A stretch of DNA of 13,568 bases. Source: Streptococcaceae bacterium (lineage in GTDB: Bacteria > Bacillota > Bacilli > Lactobacillales > Streptococcaceae). The position numbers and the translations under genes are program-made. Under the pieces are notes generated by a model, which searched no databases, was not told where the DNA came from, and was given only the letters and a program-made list of their open reading frames with translations. The stretch is taken from NCBI GenBank assembly GCA_031285105.1, contig JAITWV010000156.1, positions 1-13,568 on the forward strand, in the 5' to 3' direction. Within the stretch, counting starts at the first letter, position 1, and each line of letters opens with the position of its first letter. Positions 8,027 to 13,568 of the stretch are shown here, piece after piece.

Positions 8027-8067
8027 AAAATGAGGTTGCCTATAAATTTAGGTGACCTCATTTTTTT
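8025..8067. terminator. Bidirectional terminator shared by the epimerase gene and tRNA-Arg
   Basis: AAAAAATGAGGT (8025-8036) pairs with ACCTCATTTTTT (8055-8066). The stem continues inward through TGCCTA/TAGGTG with two G-U pairs, giving about 18 bp around a 6-base loop. The A run and the T run on opposite sides give a U tract in both directions. The left arm overlaps the epimerase stop codon, and the right arm lies 5 bases from the 3' end of the tRNA on the minus strand. Confidence 0.9.
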
Positions 8068-8071
8068 ATTA

Positions 8072-8143
8072 TCGAACGTAAGGGAATCGAACCCCTATCT
8101 GAAGAGTCGGAGTCTTCCGTGATATCCATTACACTAACGTTCG
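8072..8143 (-). tRNA. tRNA-Arg(CCG)
   Basis: On the minus strand this folds as a 72-base tRNA. The acceptor stem is CGAACGT/ACGTTCG (7 bp) with discriminator A. The D arm begins GTG and closes with CAC. The anticodon stem GAAGA/TCTTC encloses the loop CTCCGAC, with anticodon CCG at 8110-8108, reading the arginine codon CGG. The T arm is AGGGG-TTCGATT-CCCTT and contains one G-U pair. The CCA end is not encoded: bases after the discriminator read TAA, so CCA must be added enzymatically. The gene stands alone, points against its neighbours, has its own promoter, and uses the shared terminator downstream. Confidence 0.95.
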
Positions 8144-8155
8144 TTACAAATAATT

Positions 8156-8184
8156 ATTTTACCGAATTTTTCTTAAAAGTACAA
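8156..8184 (-). promoter_or_regulatory. Promoter of tRNA-Arg
   Basis: Read on the minus strand, TTGTAC (8184-8179) and TAAAAT (8161-8156) are separated by exactly 17 bases. The -10 box lies 12 bases from the mature 5' end of the tRNA, which would leave a short leader for RNase P to remove. Confidence 0.75.
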
Positions 8185-8230
8185 ATGAAAGTTTCTTTTT
8201 AATTGTGAGAAAAAAAATTAGGTAAATTTG

Positions 8231-8259
8231 TTGCACTTTAATTTAGAAAATGATATTCT
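8231..8259 (+). promoter_or_regulatory. Promoter of the cggR-gap operon
   Basis: TTGCAC (8231-8236) is followed after 17 bases by TATTCT (8254-8259). TGA precedes the -10 box directly, giving the extended TGn element. The AT-rich stretch upstream (8185-8230) could act as an UP element and shows nothing else recognisable. Transcription would start near 8266, about 45 bases before the CggR operator. Confidence 0.8.
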
Positions 8260-8311
8260 CTTTTACATAAGGAAAGAAGAAAGATTCGGACCTTTAAATT
8301 TTTATCTTCAA

Positions 8312-8348
8312 TGGGTCATTAATTGTCATACAGGGACGATTCGTGTCC
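8312..8348 (+). promoter_or_regulatory. CggR operator (two tandem half-sites)
   Basis: The described CggR operator has two direct repeats: CGGGAC-N6-TGTC, four bases, then CGGGAC-N6-TGTCC. Here I read TGGGTC-ATTAAT-TGTC, then ATAC, then AGGGAC-GATTCG-TGTCC. All spacings are exact and only three of the specified bases differ. The site lies between the operon promoter and the cggR ribosome binding site, where bound CggR would block elongating RNA polymerase. Release by fructose-1,6-bisphosphate is known for B. subtilis CggR and is inferred here. Confidence 0.88.
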
Positions 8349-8361
8349 AGAAGAGGTCGCC

Positions 8362-9399
8362 ATGTCAGAAAATCTTAAATTGTTAGAACTAATCGCACCA
8401 GATATCATAACAGACTTAACCAGACGCTATAAAGTTTTACGTCAAATTGCATGGAGTGAGCCAATTGGTAGGCGCGCACTTGCACAAAGACTAAACATAA
8501 GCGAGAGAACTCTACGAACAGAAAGCGACTATTTAAAATCATTAGCTTTGATTGATAGCAGTAAAAGTGGGATGACCCTTACACAAAAAGGAAGAGTTAC
8601 TCAACAAAAGCTTGAAGTTTTAATGGACGAGTTGACTGGGATGAAAGAGTTAGAACAAAATTTACGCAAGCTTTTTGGTAATAAACGTTGTATTGTTTTA
8701 CCTGGTGATTCTGATGAAGAAAAAAAAGTTTTAGAAGATTTTGGCGAAATATTAGTGCAATGTTTAGATGAGCAGTTACCTGAAGGAGAAAACATTTTAG
8801 CAATTATGGGTGGTACAACAATGGCTGCCTTAGCTGAAAATTTCATGAATTTAGAAACAAGTAATCGGCATAACTTATTTGTCCCAGCCCGTGGAGGAAT
8901 AGGAGAAGCATTAAATATCCAAGCAAATTCCGTTTCGGCAAAAATGGCTGCACTAAGTCACGGGGAACATCATGCTTTGTATGTCCCAGAACAAGTATCA
9001 CCACAGACATATGACTTGCTTATTCAAGAACCTGCTATTCAAGAAGTGTTAACATTAATAGAAACTTCAAATTGTGTCATTCACTCCATCGGACGAGCGC
9101 TTTATATGGCTGCTAGACGAAAAATGAATGATCAAGAAATTTTAATGTTAAAGCAAAAAGGCGCAGTAGCAGAAAGTTTTGGATATTTCTTCAATGCACA
9201 AGGGCAAATAGTTTACAAAATACCTCGCATTGGACTACAATTAAAACAGCTTAAAAAAATCCCACTAGTTTTTGCAATTGCAGGTGGAAAATCTAAAGCA
9301 AAAGCAATTGTAGCATATATGCAAAATGCACCCAAACAAACATGTTTAATCATTGATGAAGCATGTGCAAATGAGATTTTAAGAGGGGCAACCCTTTAA
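8362..9399 (+). CDS. cggR: CggR, central glycolytic genes regulator
   Basis: CggR is a SorC/DeoR-type repressor of the gap operon, inactivated by fructose-1,6-bisphosphate. The protein has 345 residues from the ATG at 8362. An N-terminal helix-turn-helix lies at about 35-60, with GRRALAQRLNISERTLRTES at 37-56. The C-terminal sugar-phosphate-binding domain shows MGGTTMAALAE at 149-159, FVPARGGIGEA at 173-183, HSIGRALYMAARR near 241-253, AVAESFGYFF at 268-277, and AGGKSKAKAI at 307-316. I chose 8362 because AGAGGT lies just before it and the length fits the family. A longer frame starting with TTG at 8323 would run through the operator and has no ribosome binding site. gap follows after 42 bases in the same transcript. 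In B. subtilis the cggR-gapA message is cut near this junction so that gap accumulates more; whether this happens here is not visible. Confidence 0.95.
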   Translation: MSENLKLLELIAPDIITDLTRRYKVLRQIAWSEPIGRRALAQRLNISERTLRTESDYLKSLALIDSSKSGMTLTQKGRVTQQKLEVLMDELTGMKELEQNLRKLFGNKRCIVLPGDSDEEKKVLEDFGEILVQCLDEQLPEGENILAIMGGTTMAALAENFMNLETSNRHNLFVPARGGIGEALNIQANSVSAKMAALSHGEHHALYVPEQVSPQTYDLLIQEPAIQEVLTLIETSNCVIHSIGRALYMAARRKMNDQEILMLKQKGAVAESFGYFFNAQGQIVYKIPRIGLQLKQLKKIPLVFAIAGGKSKAKAIVAYMQNAPKQTCLIIDEACANEILRGATL

Positions 9400-9441
9400 A
9401 ATAAATATACTTTTGATTTTTCTTAAGGAGGAAATCTTAAA

Positions 9442-10449
9442 ATGACAGTAAAAGTTGGTATTAACGGTTTCGGACGTATTGGTCGCTTGGCTTACCGCCG
9501 TATTCAAGACGTTCCAGGAGTAGAAGTAGTAGCAATCAATGACCTTTCAGATCCAAAAATGTTAGCTCATTTATTAAAATACGATACAACTCAAGGACGC
9601 TTTGAAGCAGACATCGAAATTAAAGAATCTTCATTCGTAGTAAACGGACATGAAGTAGCAATTTCTGCACAAGCTAACCCAGAAGTAATTGGTTGGGATA
9701 AATGGGATGTTGACGTTGTTTTAGAAGCAACTGGATTCTTCGCATCTAAAGTTGGTGCTGAAAAACATATCACTGGTGGTGCAAAACGCGTTGTAGTTAC
9801 TGCTCCTGCTGGTAATGATGTTAAAACTGTAGTATATAACACAAACCATGACATCATCACTAAAGATGACATCATCATTTCTGGTGCTTCATGTACTACT
9901 AACTCATTAGCTCCTATGGCTGATGCATTAAACAAAGCGTTCGGTATTAAAGCTGGTACAATGACAACTATTCACTCATACACTGGTGACCAAATGACTC
10001 TTGATGGTCCTCACCGTGGTGGAGATTTACGTCGTGCACGCGCTGCTGCAGAAAATATCGTTCCTAACTCAACTGGTGCTGCTAAAGCAATTGGTTTAGT
10101 ATTACCTGAATTAGACGGTAAGTTACAAGGTCACGCACAACGTGTATCTACTCCAACTGGATCAGTTACTGAATTAGTTACTGTTTTAGACAAAAAAGTT
10201 ACTGTTGATGAAGTAAATGCTGCAATGAAAGCTGTTGCTAACGAATCATTTGAGTACAACACTGACGAAATCGTTTCTAGCGATATCATTGGTAACACTC
10301 ACGGTTCTATCTTTGATGCAACTCAAACAGAAGTTACAACTGTTGGCGATGTTCAATTAGTTAAAACTGCTGCTTGGTACGATAACGAAGCATCATACGT
10401 AGCACAATTAGTTCGTACAGTTGCTCACTTTGCTAACTTAATCGGATAA
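9442..10449 (+). CDS. gap: Glyceraldehyde-3-phosphate dehydrogenase, glycolytic NAD type
   Basis: GAPDH converts glyceraldehyde-3-phosphate, phosphate and NAD+ to 1,3-bisphosphoglycerate. The protein has 335 residues. The nucleotide-binding GINGFGRIGR is at 7-16, with D34 in INDLSD favouring NAD over NADP, as expected for the glycolytic (GapA-type) enzyme. Catalytic C151 lies in SGASCTTNSLAP and H178 in TTIHSYTGDQ. The strong ribosome binding site AAGGAGG lies 10 bases before the ATG. Codon choice is strongly biased, as for an abundant protein. It is the second gene of the cggR operon; I see no separate promoter in the 42-base gap before it. A 12-bp hairpin follows the stop codon. Confidence 0.98.
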   Translation: MTVKVGINGFGRIGRLAYRRIQDVPGVEVVAINDLSDPKMLAHLLKYDTTQGRFEADIEIKESSFVVNGHEVAISAQANPEVIGWDKWDVDVVLEATGFFASKVGAEKHITGGAKRVVVTAPAGNDVKTVVYNTNHDIITKDDIIISGASCTTNSLAPMADALNKAFGIKAGTMTTIHSYTGDQMTLDGPHRGGDLRRARAAAENIVPNSTGAAKAIGLVLPELDGKLQGHAQRVSTPTGSVTELVTVLDKKVTVDEVNAAMKAVANESFEYNTDEIVSSDIIGNTHGSIFDATQTEVTTVGDVQLVKTAAWYDNEASYVAQLVRTVAHFANLIG

Positions 10450-10461
10450 TATTGAATATGA

Positions 10462-10495
10462 AAGCGGGGAGGCTTACTGCTTCCTCGCTTGTTTT
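10462..10495 (+). terminator. Hairpin after gap, probable partial terminator or mRNA stabiliser
   Basis: Bases 10462-10473 (AAGCGGGGAGGC) pair with 10479-10490 (GCTTCCTCGCTT): 12 bp with two G-U pairs and a 5-base loop. Only GTTTT follows, so the U tract is short. As pgk downstream has no clear strong promoter, readthrough must be substantial. The hairpin may therefore set a lower pgk level or protect the 3' end of the gap message. Confidence 0.65.
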
Positions 10496-10506
10496 AGGTG
10501 GTGAAA

Positions 10507-10622
10507 CGAGCGCTTTGCCTTGATAAAATTTTACCCCAAGGGCACTTCCTTTGGGCGCTCAAAATTAAGGTTCTTCGCTTGCGAAGGTTCTTAATTTTGA
10601 AAATTTTACTCAAGGCAGCTCG
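10507..10622. repeat. Nested inverted-repeat element between gap and pgk (candidate MITE-like repeat or structured leader)
   Basis: This 116-base stretch has inverted ends. CGAGC (10507-10511) pairs with GCTCG (10618-10622), GCCTTGA (10517-10523) with TCAAGGC (10610-10616), and TAAAATTTT (10524-10532) with AAAATTTTA (10600-10608). Enclosed are two hairpins: CCCAAGGG/CCTTTGGG (10535-10555), and AAAATTAAG/CTTAATTTT with inner CTTCGC/GCGAAG (10561-10598). An alternative pairing exists: GAGCGC (10508-10513) with GCGCTC (10555-10560), which would break the outer stem. No start codon with a ribosome binding site lies within it. I do not recognise the family. It could be a small non-autonomous mobile repeat, or an RNA structure controlling pgk. 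Confidence 0.6.
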
Positions 10623-10665
10623 ATTGAACCCCGTTTATTATTATAAAAAAGAGGTAAATACTACA

Positions 10666-11862
10666 ATGGCTAAATTAACTGTCAAAGATCTTGATTTAAA
10701 AGGAAAAAAAGTATTAGTTCGTGTGGATTTTAACGTTCCATTAAAAGATGGCGTAATTACAAACGATAACCGTATCACTGCAGCAATACCAACTATCCAA
10801 TACATTTTGGAACAAGGTGGACGTGCAATTTTATTTTCTCACTTAGGACGCGTGAAAGAAGAAGCAGACAAAGAAGGTAAATCATTAGCTCCTGTTGCCA
10901 TTGCTTTAGGTGAAAAACTAGGTAAAGAAGTAGTTTTCCCAGGTGCAACTCGTGGTGCTGATTTAGAAAACGCAATTAACGCTTTAACTGATGGCGATAT
11001 TTTATTAGTAGAAAACACTCGCTTTGAAGATGTTAATGGCAAAAAAGAGTCAAAAAATGATCCTGAATTAGGTAAATATTGGGCTTCATTAGGTGATGAT
11101 ATTTTTGTTAACGACGCATTCGGAACAGCTCATCGCGCACATGCTTCAAACGTGGGAATTTCATCAAACGTTGCAAAAGCTGCTGCTGGGATGCTTTTAG
11201 AAAATGAAATCAAATTTATCAAAGATGCTGTTGAAAATCCAGTTCGTCCATTCGTGGCAATCTTAGGTGGTTCAAAAGTATCTGATAAAATTGGTGTGAT
11301 TGAAAACTTATTAAATAAAGCTGACAAAGTAATCGTTGGTGGTGGGATGACTTATACATTCTACAAAGCACAAGGATTTGAAATTGGAAACTCTTTAGTT
11401 GAAGAAGACAAATTGGCATTAGCAAAAGAAATTATGGCGAAAGCTGGCGATAAATTGATTTTACCAGTTGACTCAAAAGAAGCAAATGCCTTTGCAGGTT
11501 ACACTGATGTCAAAGATACTGAAGGTGAAGCTGTAGATGCAGGCTACTTAGGATTAGATATTGGTCCTAAATCAATTGCAAAATTTGAAGCTGAAATTGC
11601 CGGCGCGAAAACAGTCGTTTGGAATGGTCCAATGGGCGTATTTGAAAATGAAGACTTCCAAGCAGGTACTTTAGCAGTAATGGATGCAATCGCTGCTCAA
11701 GAAGGTGCTACTTCAATTATCGGTGGTGGTGACTCAGCAGCTGCAGCTATTAACTTAGGTCGTGCTGACAAATTCTCATGGATTTCAACTGGTGGTGGCG
11801 CTTCTATGGAATTGTTAGAAGGCAAAGAATTACCAGGACTAACAGCTTTAACTGAAAAATAA
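10666..11862 (+). CDS. pgk: Phosphoglycerate kinase
   Basis: Phosphoglycerate kinase transfers phosphate from 1,3-bisphosphoglycerate to ADP, the first ATP-yielding step of lower glycolysis. The protein has 398 residues, normal for bacterial PGK. RVDFNVP is at 19-25, followed by SHLGR, ENTRFE and NDAFGTAHRAHAS in the substrate-binding N-terminal domain. GGSKVSDKIGV follows near the hinge, and WNGPMGVFE, GGGDSAAA and STGGGASMELLEGKELPGL in the nucleotide-binding C-terminal domain. The start at 10666 is set by GAGGT 10 bases upstream and by the family N-terminus. A longer open frame reaches back to 10498 through the inverted-repeat element, but it adds about 56 unrelated residues and is not real. 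It lies between gap and tpiA, with structured RNA on both sides. Confidence 0.98.
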   Translation: MAKLTVKDLDLKGKKVLVRVDFNVPLKDGVITNDNRITAAIPTIQYILEQGGRAILFSHLGRVKEEADKEGKSLAPVAIALGEKLGKEVVFPGATRGADLENAINALTDGDILLVENTRFEDVNGKKESKNDPELGKYWASLGDDIFVNDAFGTAHRAHASNVGISSNVAKAAAGMLLENEIKFIKDAVENPVRPFVAILGGSKVSDKIGVIENLLNKADKVIVGGGMTYTFYKAQGFEIGNSLVEEDKLALAKEIMAKAGDKLILPVDSKEANAFAGYTDVKDTEGEAVDAGYLGLDIGPKSIAKFEAEIAGAKTVVWNGPMGVFENEDFQAGTLAVMDAIAAQEGATSIIGGGDSAAAAINLGRADKFSWISTGGGASMELLEGKELPGLTALTEK

Positions 11863-11872
11863 TGAAAATTGC

Positions 11873-11902
11873 CGTGGTGGGATGAATTGTCTGCCCACCG
11901 CG
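11873..11902 (+). other. GC-rich hairpin between pgk and tpiA
   Basis: CGTGGTGGG (11873-11881) pairs with CCCACCGCG (11894-11902) over 9 bp including one G-U pair, with a 12-base loop. No U tract follows; the next bases are CTTAATTTATAG and then the tpiA ribosome binding site. It is therefore not a classic terminator. Likely roles are a barrier to 3' exonucleases or a pause site within the operon message. Confidence 0.6.
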
Positions 11903-11931
11903 CTTAATTTATAGAAAAAGAGGGTTACATC

Positions 11932-12690
11932 ATGTCAAGAAAACCAATCATTGCAGGAAACTGGAAAATGAACAAGACTTTGGCAGAAGCACAAGCATTT
12001 GTTGAAGGCGTAAAATCTGCTATTCCATCAAAAGAATTAGTAGATACAGTAATCGGTGCTCCAGCTTTATTCTTAGCGCCTATGAACTACCTACGTCAAG
12101 GAACTGAACTACAATTATCTGCACAAAACAGCTACTTTGAAAATGCTGGTGCGTTCACAGGTGAAAATTCTCCAGCGGCAATTGCTGATCTTGGAATTGA
12201 ATACATCATCATTGGACACTCAGAACGTCGTGAATACTTTGGTGAAACAGATGAAGATATCAACAAGAAAGCCAAAGCAATTATCAGTAATGGTTTAACA
12301 CCAATCATCTGTTGTGGTGAATCATTAGAAACATTTGAAGCTGGCAAAACTTCTGAATGGGTTGAAGGACAAATTACTGCAGCCTTAAAAGATTTAACTC
12401 CTGAACAAGTTTCTAACTTAGTAATTGCTTATGAGCCAATCTGGGCAATTGGAACTGGTAAATCAGCTACTTCACAAATCGCAGATGATACTTGTGGTGT
12501 GGTTCGTTCAACAGTTGAAAAATTATACGGAAAAGCTGTCTCTGAAGCTGTTCGTATTCAATATGGTGGTTCAGTTAACCCATCAAACATTGCTGAATAC
12601 ATGTCAAAAGAAAACGTTGATGGTGCTTTAGTAGGTGGTGCTTCATTAGAAGTAGACTCATTCTTAGCATTATTAGATTTTGTAAAATAA
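11932..12690 (+). CDS. tpiA: Triosephosphate isomerase
   Basis: TPI interconverts dihydroxyacetone phosphate and glyceraldehyde-3-phosphate and feeds both triose products of aldolase into the gap step. The protein has 252 residues, typical of bacterial TIM barrels. GNWKMNKT carries N10 and K12, IIIGHSERRE carries the electrophile H96, and AYEPIWAIGTGK carries the catalytic base E168 followed by the mobile loop 6. YGGSVNPSN is the phosphate-binding loop near the C-terminus. AAGAGGG lies 7 bases before the ATG. The gene is separated from pgk by 69 bases with a hairpin, and from eno by 118 bases with a promoter. I see no strong terminator after it, so some transcripts probably continue into eno. 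Confidence 0.98.
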   Translation: MSRKPIIAGNWKMNKTLAEAQAFVEGVKSAIPSKELVDTVIGAPALFLAPMNYLRQGTELQLSAQNSYFENAGAFTGENSPAAIADLGIEYIIIGHSERREYFGETDEDINKKAKAIISNGLTPIICCGESLETFEAGKTSEWVEGQITAALKDLTPEQVSNLVIAYEPIWAIGTGKSATSQIADDTCGVVRSTVEKLYGKAVSEAVRIQYGGSVNPSNIAEYMSKENVDGALVGGASLEVDSFLALLDFVK

Positions 12691-12715
12691 TTTTCACGAA
12701 ATTTGAGCAGTTTTA

Positions 12716-12744
12716 TTGAAAATTTTCAGTAAAAGCGTTAAAAT
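12716..12744 (+). promoter_or_regulatory. Promoter of eno
   Basis: TTGAAA (12716-12721) and TAAAAT (12739-12744) are 17 bases apart, each a 5/6 match to the sigma-A boxes. This would let eno be transcribed apart from the CggR-controlled operon, with a 5' untranslated region of about 55 bases. The spacer contains a 12/15 match to the CodY box (12721-12735) and an overlapping weak cre-like sequence around 12729-12743; neither is strong enough to call. Confidence 0.7.
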
Positions 12745-12759
12745 TTAAGATAGTTAATT

Positions 12760-12776
12760 AAGGGACAACAACCCTT
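12760..12776 (+). other. Small hairpin in the eno leader
   Basis: AAGGG (12760-12764) pairs with CCCTT (12772-12776) around the 7-base loop ACAACAA, followed by TT. It lies between the eno promoter and its ribosome binding site. It may be a weak terminator remnant for tpiA transcripts or a 5' stabilising hairpin; with five pairs it could also be chance. Confidence 0.35.
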
Positions 12777-12808
12777 TTAAAATATTGCACAATAAAGGAG
12801 ACATAAAA

Positions 12809-13568
12809 ATGTCAATTATTACTGATGTATACGCACGCGAGGTTATGGACTCACGCGGTAACCCAACAATCGAAGTAGAAGTTTATACTGAATCAGGAGC
12901 TTTTGGACGCGGAATGGTTCCATCAGGAGCTTCAACTGGTGAACATGAAGCAGTTGAATTGCGTGATGGCGACAAATCTCGTTATTTAGGAAAAGGCGTT
13001 CAAAAAGCAGTTGATAATGTAAATAACATCATTTCAGAAGCTATTATCGGTTACGATGTTCGTGATCAACAAGCTATCGACCGTGCAATGATTGCTTTAG
13101 ATGGAACTCCAACTAAAGGTAAATTAGGTGCGAATGCTATTTTAGGTGTATCTATTGCTGTTGCTCGTGCTGCTGCTGACTATTTAGAAGTGCCTTTATA
13201 CCACTACTTAGGCGGATTCAACACGAAAGTTTTACCAACTCCAATGATGAACATCATCAACGGTGGATCACATGCTGACAACTCAATTGACTTCCAAGAG
13301 TTCATGATTATGCCAGTTGGTGCGCCAACATTTAAAGAAGCTTTACGTTACGGTGCGGAAGTATTCCATGCATTAGCTTCAATCTTAAAAGCTAAAGGTT
13401 ACTCAACAGCTGTTGGTGACGAAGGTGGATTTGCTCCTAACTTAAAATCAAACGACGAAGGTTTTGATGTAATTATCGAAGCAATCGAAAAAGCTGGTTA
13501 TGTACCTGGTAAAGATGTTGTTTTAGCAATGGATGCTGCTTCATCAGAATTCTATAACAAAGAAAAAG
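12809..13568 (+). CDS. eno: Enolase, 3' end cut off by the window
   Basis: Enolase dehydrates 2-phosphoglycerate to phosphoenolpyruvate. The frame is open from the ATG at 12809 to the last base, giving 253 residues of an expected 430 or so; the C-terminal barrel strands are missing. AAAGGAG lies 8 bases before the start. MSIITDVYAREVMDSRGNPT is the conserved N-terminus, SGASTGEHEAVELRDGD (39-55) holds the mobile loop residues, H155 and E164 lie in the conserved HADNSIDFQEF segment, E205 in GDEGGFAPNL is the catalytic glutamate, and D242 in AMDAASSEF is a magnesium ligand. It closes the visible glycolytic cluster. A separate promoter suggests regulation partly independent of CggR. Confidence 0.97.
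   Translation, partial: MSIITDVYAREVMDSRGNPTIEVEVYTESGAFGRGMVPSGASTGEHEAVELRDGDKSRYLGKGVQKAVDNVNNIISEAIIGYDVRDQQAIDRAMIALDGTPTKGKLGANAILGVSIAVARAAADYLEVPLYHYLGGFNTKVLPTPMMNIINGGSHADNSIDFQEFMIMPVGAPTFKEALRYGAEVFHALASILKAKGYSTAVGDEGGFAPNLKSNDEGFDVIIEAIEKAGYVPGKDVVLAMDAASSEFYNKEK

Noticed and set aside
8323..8361. TTG start giving CggR 13 extra residues
   Set aside because: It lies inside the CggR operator and has no ribosome binding site. The ATG at 8362 has AGAGGT just before it and gives the usual length.
9400..9441. Separate promoter for gap
   Set aside because: The 42-base gap contains no paired -35 and -10 boxes; gap is taken as read from the cggR promoter.
9591..9935. 114-codon minus-strand open frame opposite gap
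   Set aside because: It is antisense to a highly biased GAPDH coding sequence; it has no recognisable domain and is best explained by codon bias.
10501..10529. Promoter for pgk (GTGAAA, 17 bases, TAAAAT)
   Set aside because: The -35 match is poor, and the -10 box falls within the outer stem of the inverted-repeat element. It is kept only as a remark in the findings.
10498..10665. Open frame extending pgk upstream to a GTG, adding about 56 residues
   Set aside because: The extension runs through the inverted-repeat element, has no family similarity that I recognise and no ribosome binding site. pgk has a good site and the family N-terminus at 10666.
12425..12631. 68-codon + strand open frame inside tpiA
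   Set aside because: It is a frame-shifted shadow of the tpiA coding sequence, which has all catalytic residues in its own frame.
1..13568. CRISPR arrays, insertion sequences, integrases or toxin-antitoxin genes
   Set aside because: No regularly spaced direct repeats, transposase or integrase signatures, or small paired genes were seen; nearly all bases belong to conserved housekeeping genes.

Overview
The window looks like low-GC Lactobacillales DNA, most likely from the Enterococcaceae (Enterococcus, Vagococcus or a close relative). Grounds for this are the AT-rich codon use, the gene order rbgA-rnhB-dprA-topA-trmFO followed by codY, and the cggR-gap-pgk-tpiA-eno glycolytic cluster. I cannot name the species. 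All protein genes lie on the + strand; the only minus-strand gene is one tRNA. Both ends cut through genes: rbgA lacks its first codons and eno lacks its C-terminal part.

Left part (1-6132): maintenance genes. These are RbgA (50S subunit assembly GTPase), RNase HII, DprA (loads RecA on incoming single-stranded DNA), topoisomerase I and TrmFO (folate-dependent tRNA m5U54 methylation). rbgA and rnhB overlap. dprA has a clear ribosome binding site that fixes its start downstream of the longest reading frame. topA has its own promoter. trmFO ends at a hairpin terminator.

Middle part (6133-8143): the global regulator CodY, then, 9 bases later, an aldose 1-epimerase-like protein. In many Firmicutes xerC-hslV-hslU sits between trmFO and codY. 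Here that block is absent, and codY has its own promoter directly preceded by a 14/15 match to the CodY box, which suggests autoregulation. A long hairpin that works in both directions separates this unit from a tRNA-Arg(CCG) gene transcribed from the opposite strand.

Right part (8144-13568): the central glycolytic operon. Its promoter is followed by an operator with the exact spacing described for CggR, then cggR, gap, pgk, tpiA and the start of eno. Fructose-1,6-bisphosphate is expected to release CggR and raise expression. The intergenic gaps are structured: a strong hairpin after gap, a roughly 116-base nested inverted-repeat element before pgk, and a GC-rich hairpin between pgk and tpiA. 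eno has a good promoter of its own.

Most of the window is well-known housekeeping DNA and I see no undescribed enzyme system. The least explained feature is the element at 10507-10622. Next come the altered trmFO/codY junction and the codY-epimerase coupling.
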